47,974 nucleotides of DNA, taken from an uncultured Sphingomonas sp. (GTDB lineage: Bacteria > Pseudomonadota > Alphaproteobacteria > Sphingomonadales > Sphingomonadaceae). The translations under genes and the position numbers were made by a program. This document shows, piece by piece, positions 14,317-22,265 of this stretch (the stretch's first letter is position 1; each line of letters opens with the position of its first letter). Below the pieces are notes generated by a model. That model made no database searches and was not told the DNA's origin. It saw only the letters and a program-made list of their open reading frames with translations. Location: contig CAJYRU010000342.1 of NCBI GenBank assembly GCA_913777295.1, forward strand, positions 1 to 47,974, read 5' to 3'.

Positions 14317-14765
14317 TGCGAAGGCGCAGCGCTGCGCTCAGCATTGATGCGCCGGTAATGGTCGGCGATCATATCGTCTGTAATTGGGGAATTACGACCG
14401 CGCCGCCATGCAATGTCCCATGGCGTTCCGTCCTGATGGGTCAGGGTCGAAAGCTGCCCACCAGAGTACGATCCGTAGGCATTAAATACCGCTTGGACCA
14501 ACTCGTCCTCGTTAGGGGCCAAGGGTTCACCGTACCAGAGACGTTGGTCGACCGGGTTTGAACGCCAATCCTTGATCGAGTGGTATAGCGACGGTACGAC
14601 CGGCCCGTACTGCCATGCTTCGATCCGATCACCGATCAACCCGCCGCCGCGCAACGGGAAGCTCCAACCGTGAGCGATATAGGTCAGCTTGATTAGCTGA
14701 AGCGGGGTCAACCGGTTACCGGAAAGTTCCCGGAAGCGGTCCGCTACAGCGGCTGCGCTTGCCAT
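14313..14765 (-). CDS. Panacea-domain (DUF4065, SocA/GepA-like) protein, candidate antitoxin
   Basis: A 150-residue protein with the Panacea fold signature: LTPLQLIKLTYIAHGW (residues 19-34), DRIEAWQYGPVVPSLYHSIK (46-65), and a C-terminal helix with DDMIADHYRRINAE. The same domain is found in SocA, an adaptor that hands toxin SocB to ClpXP in Caulobacter, and in the promiscuous PanA antitoxins. A strong ribosome-binding site, AGGAGGGAG, precedes the ATG, and the next gene is overlapped by 4 bases. Strong initiation for the first gene and coupled, weak TTG initiation for the second fits antitoxin in excess over toxin. Confidence 0.85.
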   Translation of the reverse strand: MASAAAVADRFRELSGNRLTPLQLIKLTYIAHGWSFPLRGGGLIGDRIEAWQYGPVVPSLYHSIKDWRSNPVDQRLWYGEPLAPNEDELVQAVFNAYGSYSGGQLSTLTHQDGTPWDIAWRRGRNSPITDDMIADHYRRINAERSAAPSH

Positions 14766-14930
14766 AGCTCCCTCCTACTTAAAGGCATGAATCGCCAAAG
14801 CGGCGACACCCGCTGGTGACGCCGCCAACATTAGATATAGCTGTCGCAGCAGCAGTTGACAACTTGGCATGGTTAACGGTGGCGCCAACACCCATCCTAT
14901 GAAGCGATGAAACAGCGTGCGGCATGGCCA

Positions 14931-15080
14931 TTACCGCTTCACCGGCCACCGATCGCACATCGGCCGCTGGATCGGGCATTCCTTGCCGCGCATCGACCGC
15001 TGACGAGCTGCCTCCATATCTCGCTGATGCTGCTTGATCGCCTCGGTGACGAACCGCCGGCTGGCGTCCTGATCGCTCAC
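14931..15080 (-). CDS. Tiny basic protein (third of three coupled genes)
   Basis: A 49-residue protein from a GTG that overlaps the stop of 15077-15370 (GTGA). The sequence is helical and basic (RRFVTEAIKQHQRDMEAARQ) and ends with KECPIQRPMCDRWPVKR, with two cysteines. The coupling argues that it is real. Function unknown. Confidence 0.5.
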   Translation of the reverse strand: MSDQDASRRFVTEAIKQHQRDMEAARQRSMRGKECPIQRPMCDRWPVKR

Positions 15081-15370
15081 GGCACTACCAGTTCGGGCGG
15101 CACGGACGCACGCAAATCCCCCGCGCTGATGGACCATGCGCGGGCCAGCGCGTCCAGTTCGGCCAGCGACACACGATCCCGCGCCGAGATAGTCGCCAAC
15201 CGGTTTGGCGGAATACCGGTTAGTCGCGACAGCTTCTCGTAGGGCGTCGTTTTTTGGCCGACCCAGGCATCGAACCACCATGTGCCCCGCGCGATACTCT
15301 GGGCCACGGGGTGCGCTGGCGACCAAGTGTCGAGATACACCGGCAACGGACGTTCGCCCTTCCGCTTCAC
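15077..15370 (-). CDS. HTH-like hypothetical protein
   Basis: A 97-residue protein starting at a GTG that overlaps the stop of the upstream gene. The N-terminus PLPVYLDTWSPAHPVAQSIA and the following ARGTWWFDAWVGQ are features I recall from phage-type hypothetical proteins in sphingomonads. The second half (YEKLSRLTGIPPNRLATISA, then VSLAELDALARAWSISAGDL) has the look of a Cro/C1-type helix-turn-helix. Probably a DNA-binding protein of a small operon. Confidence 0.65.
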   Translation of the reverse strand: MKRKGERPLPVYLDTWSPAHPVAQSIARGTWWFDAWVGQKTTPYEKLSRLTGIPPNRLATISARDRVSLAELDALARAWSISAGDLRASVPPELVVP

Positions 15371-15570
15371 GGCAGGACCGCCAGTGTCAGCTGCTCGCCA
15401 CGCGCAGCCAGAACGCATCGCGCCTGCTGTGCCGCATCGACCGCCTGCCGGTACTCGACGGTGCCGTATCGCTCCGCCTCGTCGAACCCGAACCGCGCCC
15501 AATCGTCGGATGGATAGCAGGCGTCATAGATCGCGCGCGCAGCTGCACGCAGACGCAGATCGTGCTGCAT
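15367..15570 (-). CDS. Small hypothetical protein
   Basis: A 67-residue helical protein (LRLRAAARAIYDACYPSDDW, EAERYGTVEYRQAVDAAQQA). The ATG follows GGGAG. It is the first of three tiny overlapping genes (15570 to 14931), an arrangement usual for phage-derived operons. No family recognised. Confidence 0.6.
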   Translation of the reverse strand: MQHDLRLRAAARAIYDACYPSDDWARFGFDEAERYGTVEYRQAVDAAQQARCVLAARGEQLTLAVLP

Positions 15571-15729
15571 CGGAAGCTCCCTTGTCGTGTCGAATCGCCC
15601 AGCGGGCGGGCGAAACCAGCGTAGAACGAATAGGGAACGATTCGCAAGGCGGGTTCGGGTAACGCGAGGCCTTACTCAAAGGCAATGCGCCGCGTTGCCA
15701 AGACACGCCGCCAAAGACAAACTGTCCGA

Positions 15730-16632
15730 ATGACCAAACGCTTACTCGCTATACCGCTCCTCGCTTGCCTCGCATCATGCGCAGGCTCCAATCAATCACG
15801 CTCAGGCGTGGTTACGGCGAGCACACCACTCAAGGTTGCGTCGTGGAATATGGAGTTTTTAGCCGCGAACGATGGGGCGGGCTGCAACCCTCGCACGCCG
15901 GCGGACTATCTCGCGATGCGCAAGATCGTGGACACCATCGACGCGGACGTGATCGCCTTTCAAGAGGTCGAGAACGAAACGGCGGCCGCGCGGGTTTTTG
16001 ACCCGGCACGATACACAATCCTTATGGAGCAACGGCCAGGCGAAGCCTCCGGTAGCTGCGGCGGTAAGCGGCCAGAGCAGCAGTTCATCCGACAGGCAGT
16101 CGGCTTCGCCGTCCGCAAGGGCATAACGATCACGCGCAATCCCGATGTAACCGCACTGTCGCTAGGCAACCCCCAACTTCGATCTGCCGTGGACATCCGC
16201 GTGACGGCAAAAGGCCACCAACCGCTTCGGCTATTGGCGGTGCATCTGAAGTCCGGTTGCTTCCAGGGAGAGCGGGCGGCAGCCTGCGGCGTGTTGCAGC
16301 AACAAGTGCCGGTCTTAGAGAGCTGGATTGACGCTGCGGCAAATGGGCCAAACCGATTCATCGTCCTCGGTGACTGGAACCGCCGGCTGGGCGAGCCCAA
16401 CGACGCAGTGTGGAGGGAACTTGACGATGGGAATCCGGCCAACGCCGACCTTCGGTTGGCGGATGAGGGCACGAGTCCGCGCTGTGATCCTCGCTACACG
16501 GCGTTCATCGATCACATCGTTCTCGATCGGCGTGCTGCCAGCGACTTGGCCGGGTTTATCGAAACCACCTACCCGGCTGGACAGAAGCATCTCTCAGATC
16601 ACTGCCCTGTGACCGTCATGCTCGACGGTTAA
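15730..16632 (+). CDS. Endonuclease/exonuclease/phosphatase family lipoprotein
   Basis: A 300-residue member of the EEP (DNase I-like) superfamily. From the ATG at 15730 it has a lipoprotein signal: RLLAIPLLACLASC with the lipobox Cys17; an alternative ATG 45 bases upstream would add a basic stretch. Family motifs: VASWNMEFL (Asn), VIAFQEVEN (metal Glu), LLAVHLKSGC, VLGDWNRRLG (Asp and Asn) and SDHCPV (catalytic His near the C-terminus). Members hydrolyse phosphodiester or phosphomonoester bonds in DNA, lipids or sugars. Membrane anchoring outside the cytoplasm suggests a role on extracellular DNA or phospholipid; the substrate is unknown. It ends in a hairpin terminator. Confidence 0.85.
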   Translation: MTKRLLAIPLLACLASCAGSNQSRSGVVTASTPLKVASWNMEFLAANDGAGCNPRTPADYLAMRKIVDTIDADVIAFQEVENETAAARVFDPARYTILMEQRPGEASGSCGGKRPEQQFIRQAVGFAVRKGITITRNPDVTALSLGNPQLRSAVDIRVTAKGHQPLRLLAVHLKSGCFQGERAAACGVLQQQVPVLESWIDAAANGPNRFIVLGDWNRRLGEPNDAVWRELDDGNPANADLRLADEGTSPRCDPRYTAFIDHIVLDRRAASDLAGFIETTYPAGQKHLSDHCPVTVMLDG

Positions 16633-16649
16633 AACATAATGCGTAGAAG

Positions 16650-16674
16650 CGGTGCCGCCACGCTGACGGCACCG
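16650..16674. terminator. Bidirectional terminator between convergent genes
   Basis: CGGTGCCG (16650-16657) pairs with CGGCACCG (16667-16674), followed on the plus strand by TTGTT. It separates the EEP gene (ending 16632) from the convergent gene ending at 16683. Confidence 0.65.
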
Positions 16675-16682
16675 TTGTTCAC

Positions 16683-16877
16683 TCACTTGATCGGTTTGGC
16701 GCCGGGCGTACCGCACTTCGCAAACTTGCCCTTGGCGTCCTTACATTTCACCGGCTTGGCGGGAGCGGCCGGCGGGCACTTCGTGAAGCGCCCTTTGGCG
16801 TCCTTGCACGGCGCTGCGGATGCAGGAACGGCAGCGATCGAGGCGAGCGAGAACGCGAACAATACGGTCTTCAGCAT
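16683..16877 (-). CDS. Small secreted protein with CKDAKGxFxKC repeats
   Basis: A 64-residue protein with a signal peptide (MLKTVLFAFSLASIAAV, cleavage after PASA) and two copies of the motif C-K-D-A-K-G-(R/K)-F-(T/A)-K-C, joined by a proline-alanine linker. GGAGGG lies before the ATG. The paired cysteines could form disulphides or bind a metal in the periplasm. Small proteins with this repeat occur in sphingomonads and rhizobia without assigned function. Confidence 0.7.
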   Translation of the reverse strand: MLKTVLFAFSLASIAAVPASAAPCKDAKGRFTKCPPAAPAKPVKCKDAKGKFAKCGTPGAKPIK

Positions 16878-17009
16878 GGTATCCCTCCACAGCCCATATG
16901 GGCGTCGAACCATACGCTCTCGCGATCCTTCCCTTCAACCGGCCGATTGCCCCGAAGTATACGGGTCACCGTTAAGCGTTTTTCCATCGCCGCCTGACAC
17001 GAAACCGAC

Positions 17010-17576
17010 ATGTCCATCGTTGCCCTTACCTGTGCCCTGATCGCCATCGACGGCGACACTCTTCGTTGCGGCGCCGAGCGTATCCGACTTCTCGGTATCG
17101 ACGCCCCAGAAATGCCAGGCCACTGCCAAGAGGGTCGCAACTGCGCACCGGGCGATCCAGTCGCTTCTAAAAACGCTTTGGCGGAACGTGCCAAAGGGCC
17201 AGCGACGATCGAACGCATTGGCAGGGACCACTACGATCGCACGCTTGCCCGCATCCGGGTGAACGGCGTTGATCTGTCTTGCGCGCAAATCCGAGGTGGG
17301 CATGCGATCTATCGCGCCGACTGGGATCAGTTCGCATTCATCGCAACAGATTGTCCCAGCGCTACCGCTGCCGCGAGGAAGCCGGCGGGACGGATTACGA
17401 AGCAGCCCGCCGTACGCCAGCCTCCAGTGCCTAACCAGGCTAGCGGCTGGAGCTATCGTAACTGCGGCGAAGCGCGTCGTGCAGGCGCGGCACCCCTGCG
17501 TCGGGGACAACCGGGATACGGCGCCCACATGGATGGCGACGGGGACGGGATCGCCTGCGAGCCGATCAGAAGATAA
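17010..17576 (+). CDS. Staphylococcal-nuclease-like protein with excalibur domain
   Basis: A 188-residue protein. Residues 8-105 form a thermonuclease-like OB fold with DGDTLRC (14-20), RLLGIDAPE (26-34, including the catalytic-type Arg26, Asp31 and Glu34) and DHYDRTLARI (73-82, with Arg77). After a Pro/Ala linker, residues 147-185 form an excalibur Ca2+-binding domain (YRNCGEARRAG, then MDGDGDGIACE). The hydrophobic N-terminus is short, so export is uncertain. The family cleaves DNA and RNA in a calcium-dependent way. There is no good ribosome-binding site. Confidence 0.85.
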   Translation: MSIVALTCALIAIDGDTLRCGAERIRLLGIDAPEMPGHCQEGRNCAPGDPVASKNALAERAKGPATIERIGRDHYDRTLARIRVNGVDLSCAQIRGGHAIYRADWDQFAFIATDCPSATAAARKPAGRITKQPAVRQPPVPNQASGWSYRNCGEARRAGAAPLRRGQPGYGAHMDGDGDGIACEPIRR

Positions 17577-17586
17577 ATACGATCGC

Positions 17587-17862
17587 GTGGCAGCTTTCGA
17601 TGATTCGACCGATCCCGTCCTTGGAGCGGCTTGCAACCGCCTCGCAGCATTCTGCGAGGCCTTGCCGGCCGACATTATCGTAGACGACGCCTCCGGGCTG
17701 ACCGAGGGCGATTTGGCCCTGATCCTTCGAAGCCTCTACGCCACCCGGCAGCACGTGCCGCTTGAAGAACTCACGATTGAACAGGCGGCTGCACGATATG
17801 CAGCTGCGCCATTCAGCCCCCCTACCGGACGCCGATCCCCGTGGGCGCGCGATGACGGCTGA
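17587..17862 (+). CDS. Hypothetical protein of a sphingomonad small-gene cluster
   Basis: A 91-residue protein from a GTG start 10 bases after the nuclease stop. The core (ADIIVDDASGLTEGDLALIL, then YATRQHVPLEELTIEQAAAR) is helical and acidic with a proline-rich end. It overlaps the next gene by 11 bases. I recall similar proteins next to DUF6961 genes, with no known function. Confidence 0.55.
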   Translation: MAAFDDSTDPVLGAACNRLAAFCEALPADIIVDDASGLTEGDLALILRSLYATRQHVPLEELTIEQAAARYAAAPFSPPTGRRSPWARDDG

Positions 17863-18037
17863 AGAGGAAAGATGGAGCGAAGCAATCTTGGCGCTGCGCA
17901 TTCACGGCGCCGCCGCGCCCGTTTGGATCGCAGAGCGGATAGGCGCACTCGCATTAGCCGGGGATGCCGAGGGAATCGCGCGCTTCAAAGACATGGCAGC
18001 GCGGGTCGAGGCGTTGCGAGACGGAACACGCCAGTGA
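17852..18037 (+). CDS. DUF6961-like small protein
   Basis: A 61-residue protein (MTAEEERWSEAILALRIHGA, WIAERIGALALAGD) typical of the short proteins named DUF6961 in sphingomonads: a helix, a conserved HGxxAPxWIAERIG motif and a C-terminal helix. It overlaps the genes on both sides, so the three (17587, 17852, 18034) are co-translated. Function unknown. Confidence 0.65.
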   Translation: MTAEEERWSEAILALRIHGAAAPVWIAERIGALALAGDAEGIARFKDMAARVEALRDGTRQ

Positions 18038-18135
18038 AACCGCAGCGACGGTTTGGTTTGTACGTGGAGGCAACCGTGGTCGGTATCCTCATAGGTCTTG
18101 GGCTGCTTTCTGCTCTGTACGGCTACCTGCACTGA
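18034..18135 (+). CDS. 33-residue membrane peptide
   Basis: Starts with a GTG that overlaps the previous stop (GTGA). A basic MKPQRRFGL segment is followed by one membrane helix (TVVGILIGLGLLSALYGYL). Too short for usual gene finders but well coupled. Confidence 0.5.
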   Translation: MKPQRRFGLYVEATVVGILIGLGLLSALYGYLH

Positions 18136-18210
18136 ACGAAACAAGCGCGAAGCCCCCAGTCAGTTAGATCGCGCATCGTCATCGTAACTGCAGCTCACGA
18201 ACGTCCCACG

Positions 18211-18726
18211 TTGGGACTGCACCGATTTGGCGCTATCGACACCAACGTGGACGAATCGAATACCCCGCCGCTGACCCCGCGTGAACGTCGCTGCCTTGAG
18301 TTGGTGGCACGCCATTTTGATTCCGAGGCTATAGGAGCGGAACTCGGCATCGCGGCTGGCACGGTCAATCGGTACATCCACGACGCAACCCGCAAGCTCG
18401 GCGCTCGCAACCGCAAGGAAGCGGCGCGGATGCTGCAGGAGATGGATGCGTTGGGTCCACCCCCATCCGAAAATTGGGTAAGGAACGGATGGGTAGTCCC
18501 GCCCCCGCCATCAGCGCCACCAGTGGTGCCGCAGTCGGTCACGGCACCAGCAACAGGGTGGCGGCGGCTTCTCTACTTCGAACGACCTATGGACCCAGCC
18601 GAGCTGGGCCCGGGGCAGCGTCTAGTAGCGATGGTCGGCATTCTCCTCGCGCTGAGCCTTGGTTTGGGGTTCGCCGTAATCGCTGCCGCAGGGTTGATGG
18701 CCATCTACGGCCACCTGCGCTTCTGA
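18211..18726 (+). CDS. LuxR-type HTH protein with C-terminal membrane helix
   Basis: A 171-residue protein (160 if the GTG at 18247 is used). Residues 20-74 are a LuxR/NarL helix-turn-helix: LTPRERRCLELVARHFDSEA, then AAGTVNRYIHDATRKLGARN. A proline-rich linker follows, and then a hydrophobic C-terminal segment (LVAMVGILLALSLGLGFAVI). A membrane-anchored DNA-binding protein without a receiver domain is a design seen in sphingomonads. It may sense membrane or quorum signals; no direct evidence. Neither start has a strong ribosome-binding site. Confidence 0.7.
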   Translation: MGLHRFGAIDTNVDESNTPPLTPRERRCLELVARHFDSEAIGAELGIAAGTVNRYIHDATRKLGARNRKEAARMLQEMDALGPPPSENWVRNGWVVPPPPSAPPVVPQSVTAPATGWRRLLYFERPMDPAELGPGQRLVAMVGILLALSLGLGFAVIAAAGLMAIYGHLRF

Positions 18727-18742
18727 TCATATTGGGGGACAT

Positions 18743-19126
18743 ATGGCAGCGCTTCATCCGGTAATTATCGACACCACCCACGGCCTGTTAACTGCCGAGA
18801 CGTCCCAGGACGCAGCGATCGCGAGTGCCGCTGCTTTGATCCAGACGATCGTAGCCGACCGGGCGCAAGTGCGGCTTGCCTTCGGAGACATTCAGGCGCC
18901 GCTTAACGATGCAGCCAAAGCCCTCGCGCTGGGTGTCGAGGCGCGCGCTCATTACGGGCGCGCGCATCGGCGACTGCATGAGCTGGGCATTGAGAAGGGC
19001 TTGTTCCAGCCGACCGGGCATGGAGACATTTTTCCGACGCAGGACGACAGCGACCAAGCGCCAAGCAAGGCAGCGATGGAAACAGGCGATAGCGGCCTGC
19101 CAGCCAGCTTGCAGGCCTCTGCCTGA
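18743..19126 (+). CDS. Hypothetical protein
   Basis: A 127-residue soluble protein; GGGGGA precedes the ATG. It is mostly helical (AAIASAAALIQTIVADRAQ, NDAAKALALGVEARAHYGR), with a histidine- and arginine-rich stretch (AHYGRAHRRLHELG) and an acidic tail. It lies 16 bases after the LuxR-type gene and is likely co-transcribed. No family recognised. Confidence 0.55.
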   Translation: MAALHPVIIDTTHGLLTAETSQDAAIASAAALIQTIVADRAQVRLAFGDIQAPLNDAAKALALGVEARAHYGRAHRRLHELGIEKGLFQPTGHGDIFPTQDDSDQAPSKAAMETGDSGLPASLQASA

Positions 19127-19212
19127 ACGCCATCGTCTACCTCACGCTGCTACTCGCAACGACTGTCTATGCTTTCCGGCGAGGCGGTCGTCCCGAGAAG
19201 TGGGCCGCAGCG

Positions 19213-19545
19213 ATGATCGTCGCTGCCGTCGTTGCATCTGGGATCGTCGGGTCGTCCGGAAAGGTTCTCTTTGCACAGCGTGAGGTGCGTCTTTTCACAG
19301 TCGATGCCATCCTCTGCATCGGCTTCGTCGCGCTCGCTCTTAGGCGCGAAAGGCTGTGGACATTATGGGCTGCCGCATTGCTGGCCTTGTCGATCGAGCT
19401 GCAGCTAGCAATCTGGATTGCGCCTGTGGGGCATCTCCGGAATGTCTATTTACTGCTCCACGCGTTGAACGCGTACCCATTGCTCGCGCTTCTGGCCGCG
19501 GCCACGGCTCGGCATCACCAACGGAAATTCGCAATTTCGCCATAA
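19213..19545 (+). CDS. Multi-pass small membrane protein
   Basis: A 110-residue protein from the ATG at 19213, with three to four membrane helices (AAVVASGIVGSSGKVLF, LWAAALLALSIELQLAIWI, YPLLALLAAATA). The same frame is open back to 19091 without ATG, GTG or TTG; a CTG at 19123 would add another helix (IVYLTLLLATTVYAF) that looks genuine. The true start may thus be a rare CTG or the gene is 5'-altered. Function unknown. Confidence 0.5.
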   Translation: MIVAAVVASGIVGSSGKVLFAQREVRLFTVDAILCIGFVALALRRERLWTLWAAALLALSIELQLAIWIAPVGHLRNVYLLLHALNAYPLLALLAAATARHHQRKFAISP

Positions 19546-19550
19546 GCTCG

Positions 19551-19916
19551 ATGCAATGGCTTGTAGATTTAATGAGCCGGCTTCGCACAGAGTTCGTCAT
19601 TGATTCGAGCGCAACAGAAGTCCTTGTAGAAATTTATCTTGCCGAAATTTCAGGACGTCCGCTGTCGGTAACCGCCGCATCACTCTGTGGCGGACACAAA
19701 CAGACGACAGGCTTACGCTGCGTGACAATGCTGGAGGAGCATCGGTTGATCGTCCGATTACCCGATAGCAATGATCGGCGGCGCTCCTTCGTGATAATGA
19801 ATCATAACGCCCGAAGGCGGCTGATCGCGCTCATGGGTGAGGCCGTAGATTGTCGGATCAAGCATCCGCCAGGAACGTGGTCTCCTACCCTGGCGAAGGT
19901 TAGAGGAAAATCTTGA
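19551..19916 (+). CDS. Winged-helix (MarR-like) protein
   Basis: A 121-residue protein 5 bases after the membrane-protein gene. The layout EVLVEIYLAEISGRPLSVTA, ASLCGGHKQTTGLRCVTMLE, then HRLIVRLPDSNDRRRSFVIM is a MarR-type winged helix: recognition helix followed by the wing with the DxxDRR motif. MarR proteins bind palindromic operators as dimers and often respond to small molecules; the dimer helices here are short. It may control its own operon. The ATG at 19551 was chosen; an ATG 21 bases downstream is possible. Confidence 0.7.
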   Translation: MQWLVDLMSRLRTEFVIDSSATEVLVEIYLAEISGRPLSVTAASLCGGHKQTTGLRCVTMLEEHRLIVRLPDSNDRRRSFVIMNHNARRRLIALMGEAVDCRIKHPPGTWSPTLAKVRGKS

Positions 19917-20343
19917 ATAATTTAGAATAATAACCAGACGATTTGATCTACTTTTCAATGACAAACGTGCCAAAACATCCGCGAGAAAGGATAGTATAGA
20001 GCCGGCAGTGAGCAGGCTCGACGAATGCCGTAAAATGCTACGGGCGAGTGCGCGATCAGACGATGCATTGCTTGATGGACCAGCTGCACCTTAAGCAATA
20101 GGCCAGATCTCTGATGACAAGCTATACGGTCAGCTGCACCGCCGTATGGTTCCACTCCCGACAAACGTTGGCAATCGGAAGCGGGTCGAAGCTGCGCCAA
20201 TGGGACGACGCATACCGACCGGAATGTTCGGGGGTCGTACACCATCGAGAACTTCGTTACACATTCTCCAGCGGTGGATCTGCCTGATAAGCAAGACAGA
20301 ACCGCAACCAAGACGCATGAAATACCGACCGGGGGGCGGCAGC
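19917..20343. other. Intergenic region without gene
   Basis: 427 bases, AT-richer at its left end (AATAATTTAGAATAATAACC near 19917). No convincing reading frame, RNA gene or strong hairpin was seen; it may hold the promoter of the DUF3667 gene. Confidence 0.5.
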
Positions 20344-21471
20344 ATGGATGGCATCGACGACGTAGGGGCTTTGGTCACCGGTGGACTGGCGGCCCGGACG
20401 CTGGAGCGTGAAAGGAATGGTCCCGGCTATGCCGACGCTCACCATTTGCAAGGGCATGACTGCGCCAACTGCGGCGCGCGGCTGACGGGCGATTACTGTA
20501 ACGCTTGCGGACAGGCGGCGCATCTGCACCGCGACATGACAGGCTTCGCGCATGACGTCCTGCATGGCGTGTTCCACTTCGATGGTAAATTCTGGTCTAC
20601 GCTGCCGCTGCTTGCGTTCCAGCCCGGCCGGCTGACCCGCAGGTACATCGATGGCGAACGCGCCAAGTTCGTCACGCCCATGGCGATGTTCCTGTTCTCA
20701 GTCTTCTTGATGTTCCTCGTAGTGAGCAACGTTCCCGGCTGGTTTTCGCCGAGTGACGTCGAGGCAAAAGCGCCAAGCGTTGAGGCTGCACAGCAGGATC
20801 TCGGTAAATCAATCGAGAAGGGACAAGCGCGGGTCGATCAACTGGTGGCCGAGCGCTCGACGGTGGCCAAGGCTGGCGGCAACACTGCCAAGATCGACAA
20901 CAAATTGACCGAAGCCCGCAACGAATTGCGCGGATTGCGTATCGCCGAGCGCTTCATTCCTGGTCAGGCCACCGACGCAGCCAAGCTACGCGCTAGCTCT
21001 CCAATTTCGGGGAATGCAACGGCGGATCGCGCAGGTGCGTGGTTCCAACAGAAGTTTGATCATGCGCGGGAAAACCCGAAGCTGCTCTTCTACAAAATGA
21101 AGAGCAGCGGGTATAAATACAGCTGGGCGCTGATTCCCATGTCGCTGCCGTTCCTCTGGGTCATGTTCGCATGGCGGCAGCGCTTCGGTATGTACGACCA
21201 TGCGGTTTTCGCGACCTACTCGATCGCCTTCATGTCACTGCTGGTAGTGGTCCTGACGTTGATCGGCTGGACATTCGGCAGCTTTGGGCGGACGCTGGCG
21301 TGGAGCGCATTGTTCCTCGTACCGCCCGTTCACATGTATAAGCAGTTGCGCCATGCGTACGAGCTTCGTCGCTTCAGCGCCCTCTGGCGAACCGCTGCGC
21401 TGCTCCACGTCGTGACATTCACTTCGCTCGCGTTCTTCCTGTTGCTCCTCTCGCTGGGCCTCGCGGACTGA
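20344..21471 (+). CDS. DUF3667 membrane protein with zinc ribbon
   Basis: A 375-residue protein. Near the N-terminus is a zinc ribbon with two CxxC knuckles (CANCGARLTGDYCNACGQ), followed by the DUF3667 signature (FHFDGKFWSTLPLLAFQPGR and YIDGERAKFVTPMAMFLFSV). A long cytoplasmic or periplasmic coiled segment (AEAAQQDLGKSIEKG region to LRGLRIAERF) comes next, and then four membrane helices. The family is common in Sphingomonadales and Bacteroidetes and has no established activity. The ATG at 20344 follows a G-rich stretch and fits family starts; longer frames upstream are not convincing. Confidence 0.8.
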   Translation: MDGIDDVGALVTGGLAARTLERERNGPGYADAHHLQGHDCANCGARLTGDYCNACGQAAHLHRDMTGFAHDVLHGVFHFDGKFWSTLPLLAFQPGRLTRRYIDGERAKFVTPMAMFLFSVFLMFLVVSNVPGWFSPSDVEAKAPSVEAAQQDLGKSIEKGQARVDQLVAERSTVAKAGGNTAKIDNKLTEARNELRGLRIAERFIPGQATDAAKLRASSPISGNATADRAGAWFQQKFDHARENPKLLFYKMKSSGYKYSWALIPMSLPFLWVMFAWRQRFGMYDHAVFATYSIAFMSLLVVVLTLIGWTFGSFGRTLAWSALFLVPPVHMYKQLRHAYELRRFSALWRTAALLHVVTFTSLAFFLLLLSLGLAD

Positions 21472-21674
21472 TCTGCATCCTTTGCGTTTGCGCCATAGCG
21501 AAGCAGAGCTCGGAAACGCGACGTCACTCCCGGCACTTCGAACGTCACATGGCGTGCAGAAAATCTGGCACTCGCTTCGATCCAGTAAGGACCAATCGAC
21601 CTATTGACGTCACATCGGACAGGTAGTCGACTGTCGCAATTCGGCCGGGGGGCCGAATCATATTTGGGGGCTAC

Positions 21675-22265
21675 ATGAAGAAGGCAATCTTGATTGCCGC
21701 TGGCATTATGCTGGCGGCCAATGCGAACGCGCAGACAACGGGCTTGGCACCGGCCACCCCGGCGCCGACCGTCGTAGTCGGTAGCGATGCATCAATCCTC
21801 CGTGCCGGCACTTCGGTAGTGCTGCGCACGCTCGATGGACTCACAACCGAGGGCAAGAAGCTGAAGGTTGGCCAGCGCTTCAATCTGGAGGTCGCCGAGC
21901 CGGTGCAGGTCAACGGCGTGACCGTCATCCCGGTCGGGGCCCATGCGGTTGGCGAAGTCACCGATGTCCGTAACAAGGGGATGTGGGGCAAGTCGGGACG
22001 CATTGGCGCGCGGCTAGTGTACGTTGAAACCAATGGTCGTCGCCTGCGCATGTCGGGCCAAATGGACGATAAAGGCGTGACCGGGACGGCGGGCGTCGTC
22101 GGCGCAGTCGTATTGGTGCCAGTTGCTGGGTTCTTCATGACCGGTACGAGCGCACGGATACCAGCTGGTTCGAACGTGACTGGCTACCTAGATGAAGACG
22201 TGCCCGTAGCTTTCACCGGGTCGACGGCTCCAGCTCCGATGACGGTCCAGACGTCGAGTAAGTGA
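21675..22265 (+). CDS. Secreted hypothetical protein
   Basis: A 196-residue protein with a signal peptide (MKKAILIAAGIMLAANANAQ). The mature part starts with a Pro/Ala segment and forms a beta-rich domain (LRAGTSVVLRTLDGLTTEG, KVGQRFNLEVAEPVQVNGV, VIPVGAHAVGEVTDVRNKG) with a glycine-rich hydrophobic stretch (GTAGVVGAVVLVPVAGFFM). This resembles periplasmic proteins with TrbI/VirB10-like beta domains, where 'G-T-x-I-P-x-G' loops recur, but the similarity is weak. GGGGGC precedes the ATG. It overlaps the next gene by 4 bases. Confidence 0.65.
   Translation: MKKAILIAAGIMLAANANAQTTGLAPATPAPTVVVGSDASILRAGTSVVLRTLDGLTTEGKKLKVGQRFNLEVAEPVQVNGVTVIPVGAHAVGEVTDVRNKGMWGKSGRIGARLVYVETNGRRLRMSGQMDDKGVTGTAGVVGAVVLVPVAGFFMTGTSARIPAGSNVTGYLDEDVPVAFTGSTAPAPMTVQTSSK

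Noticed and set aside
20146..20343. 66-codon extension of the DUF3667 gene
   Set aside because: Composition changes at 20344; the family begins near the zinc ribbon, and a purine-rich site precedes ATG 20344.
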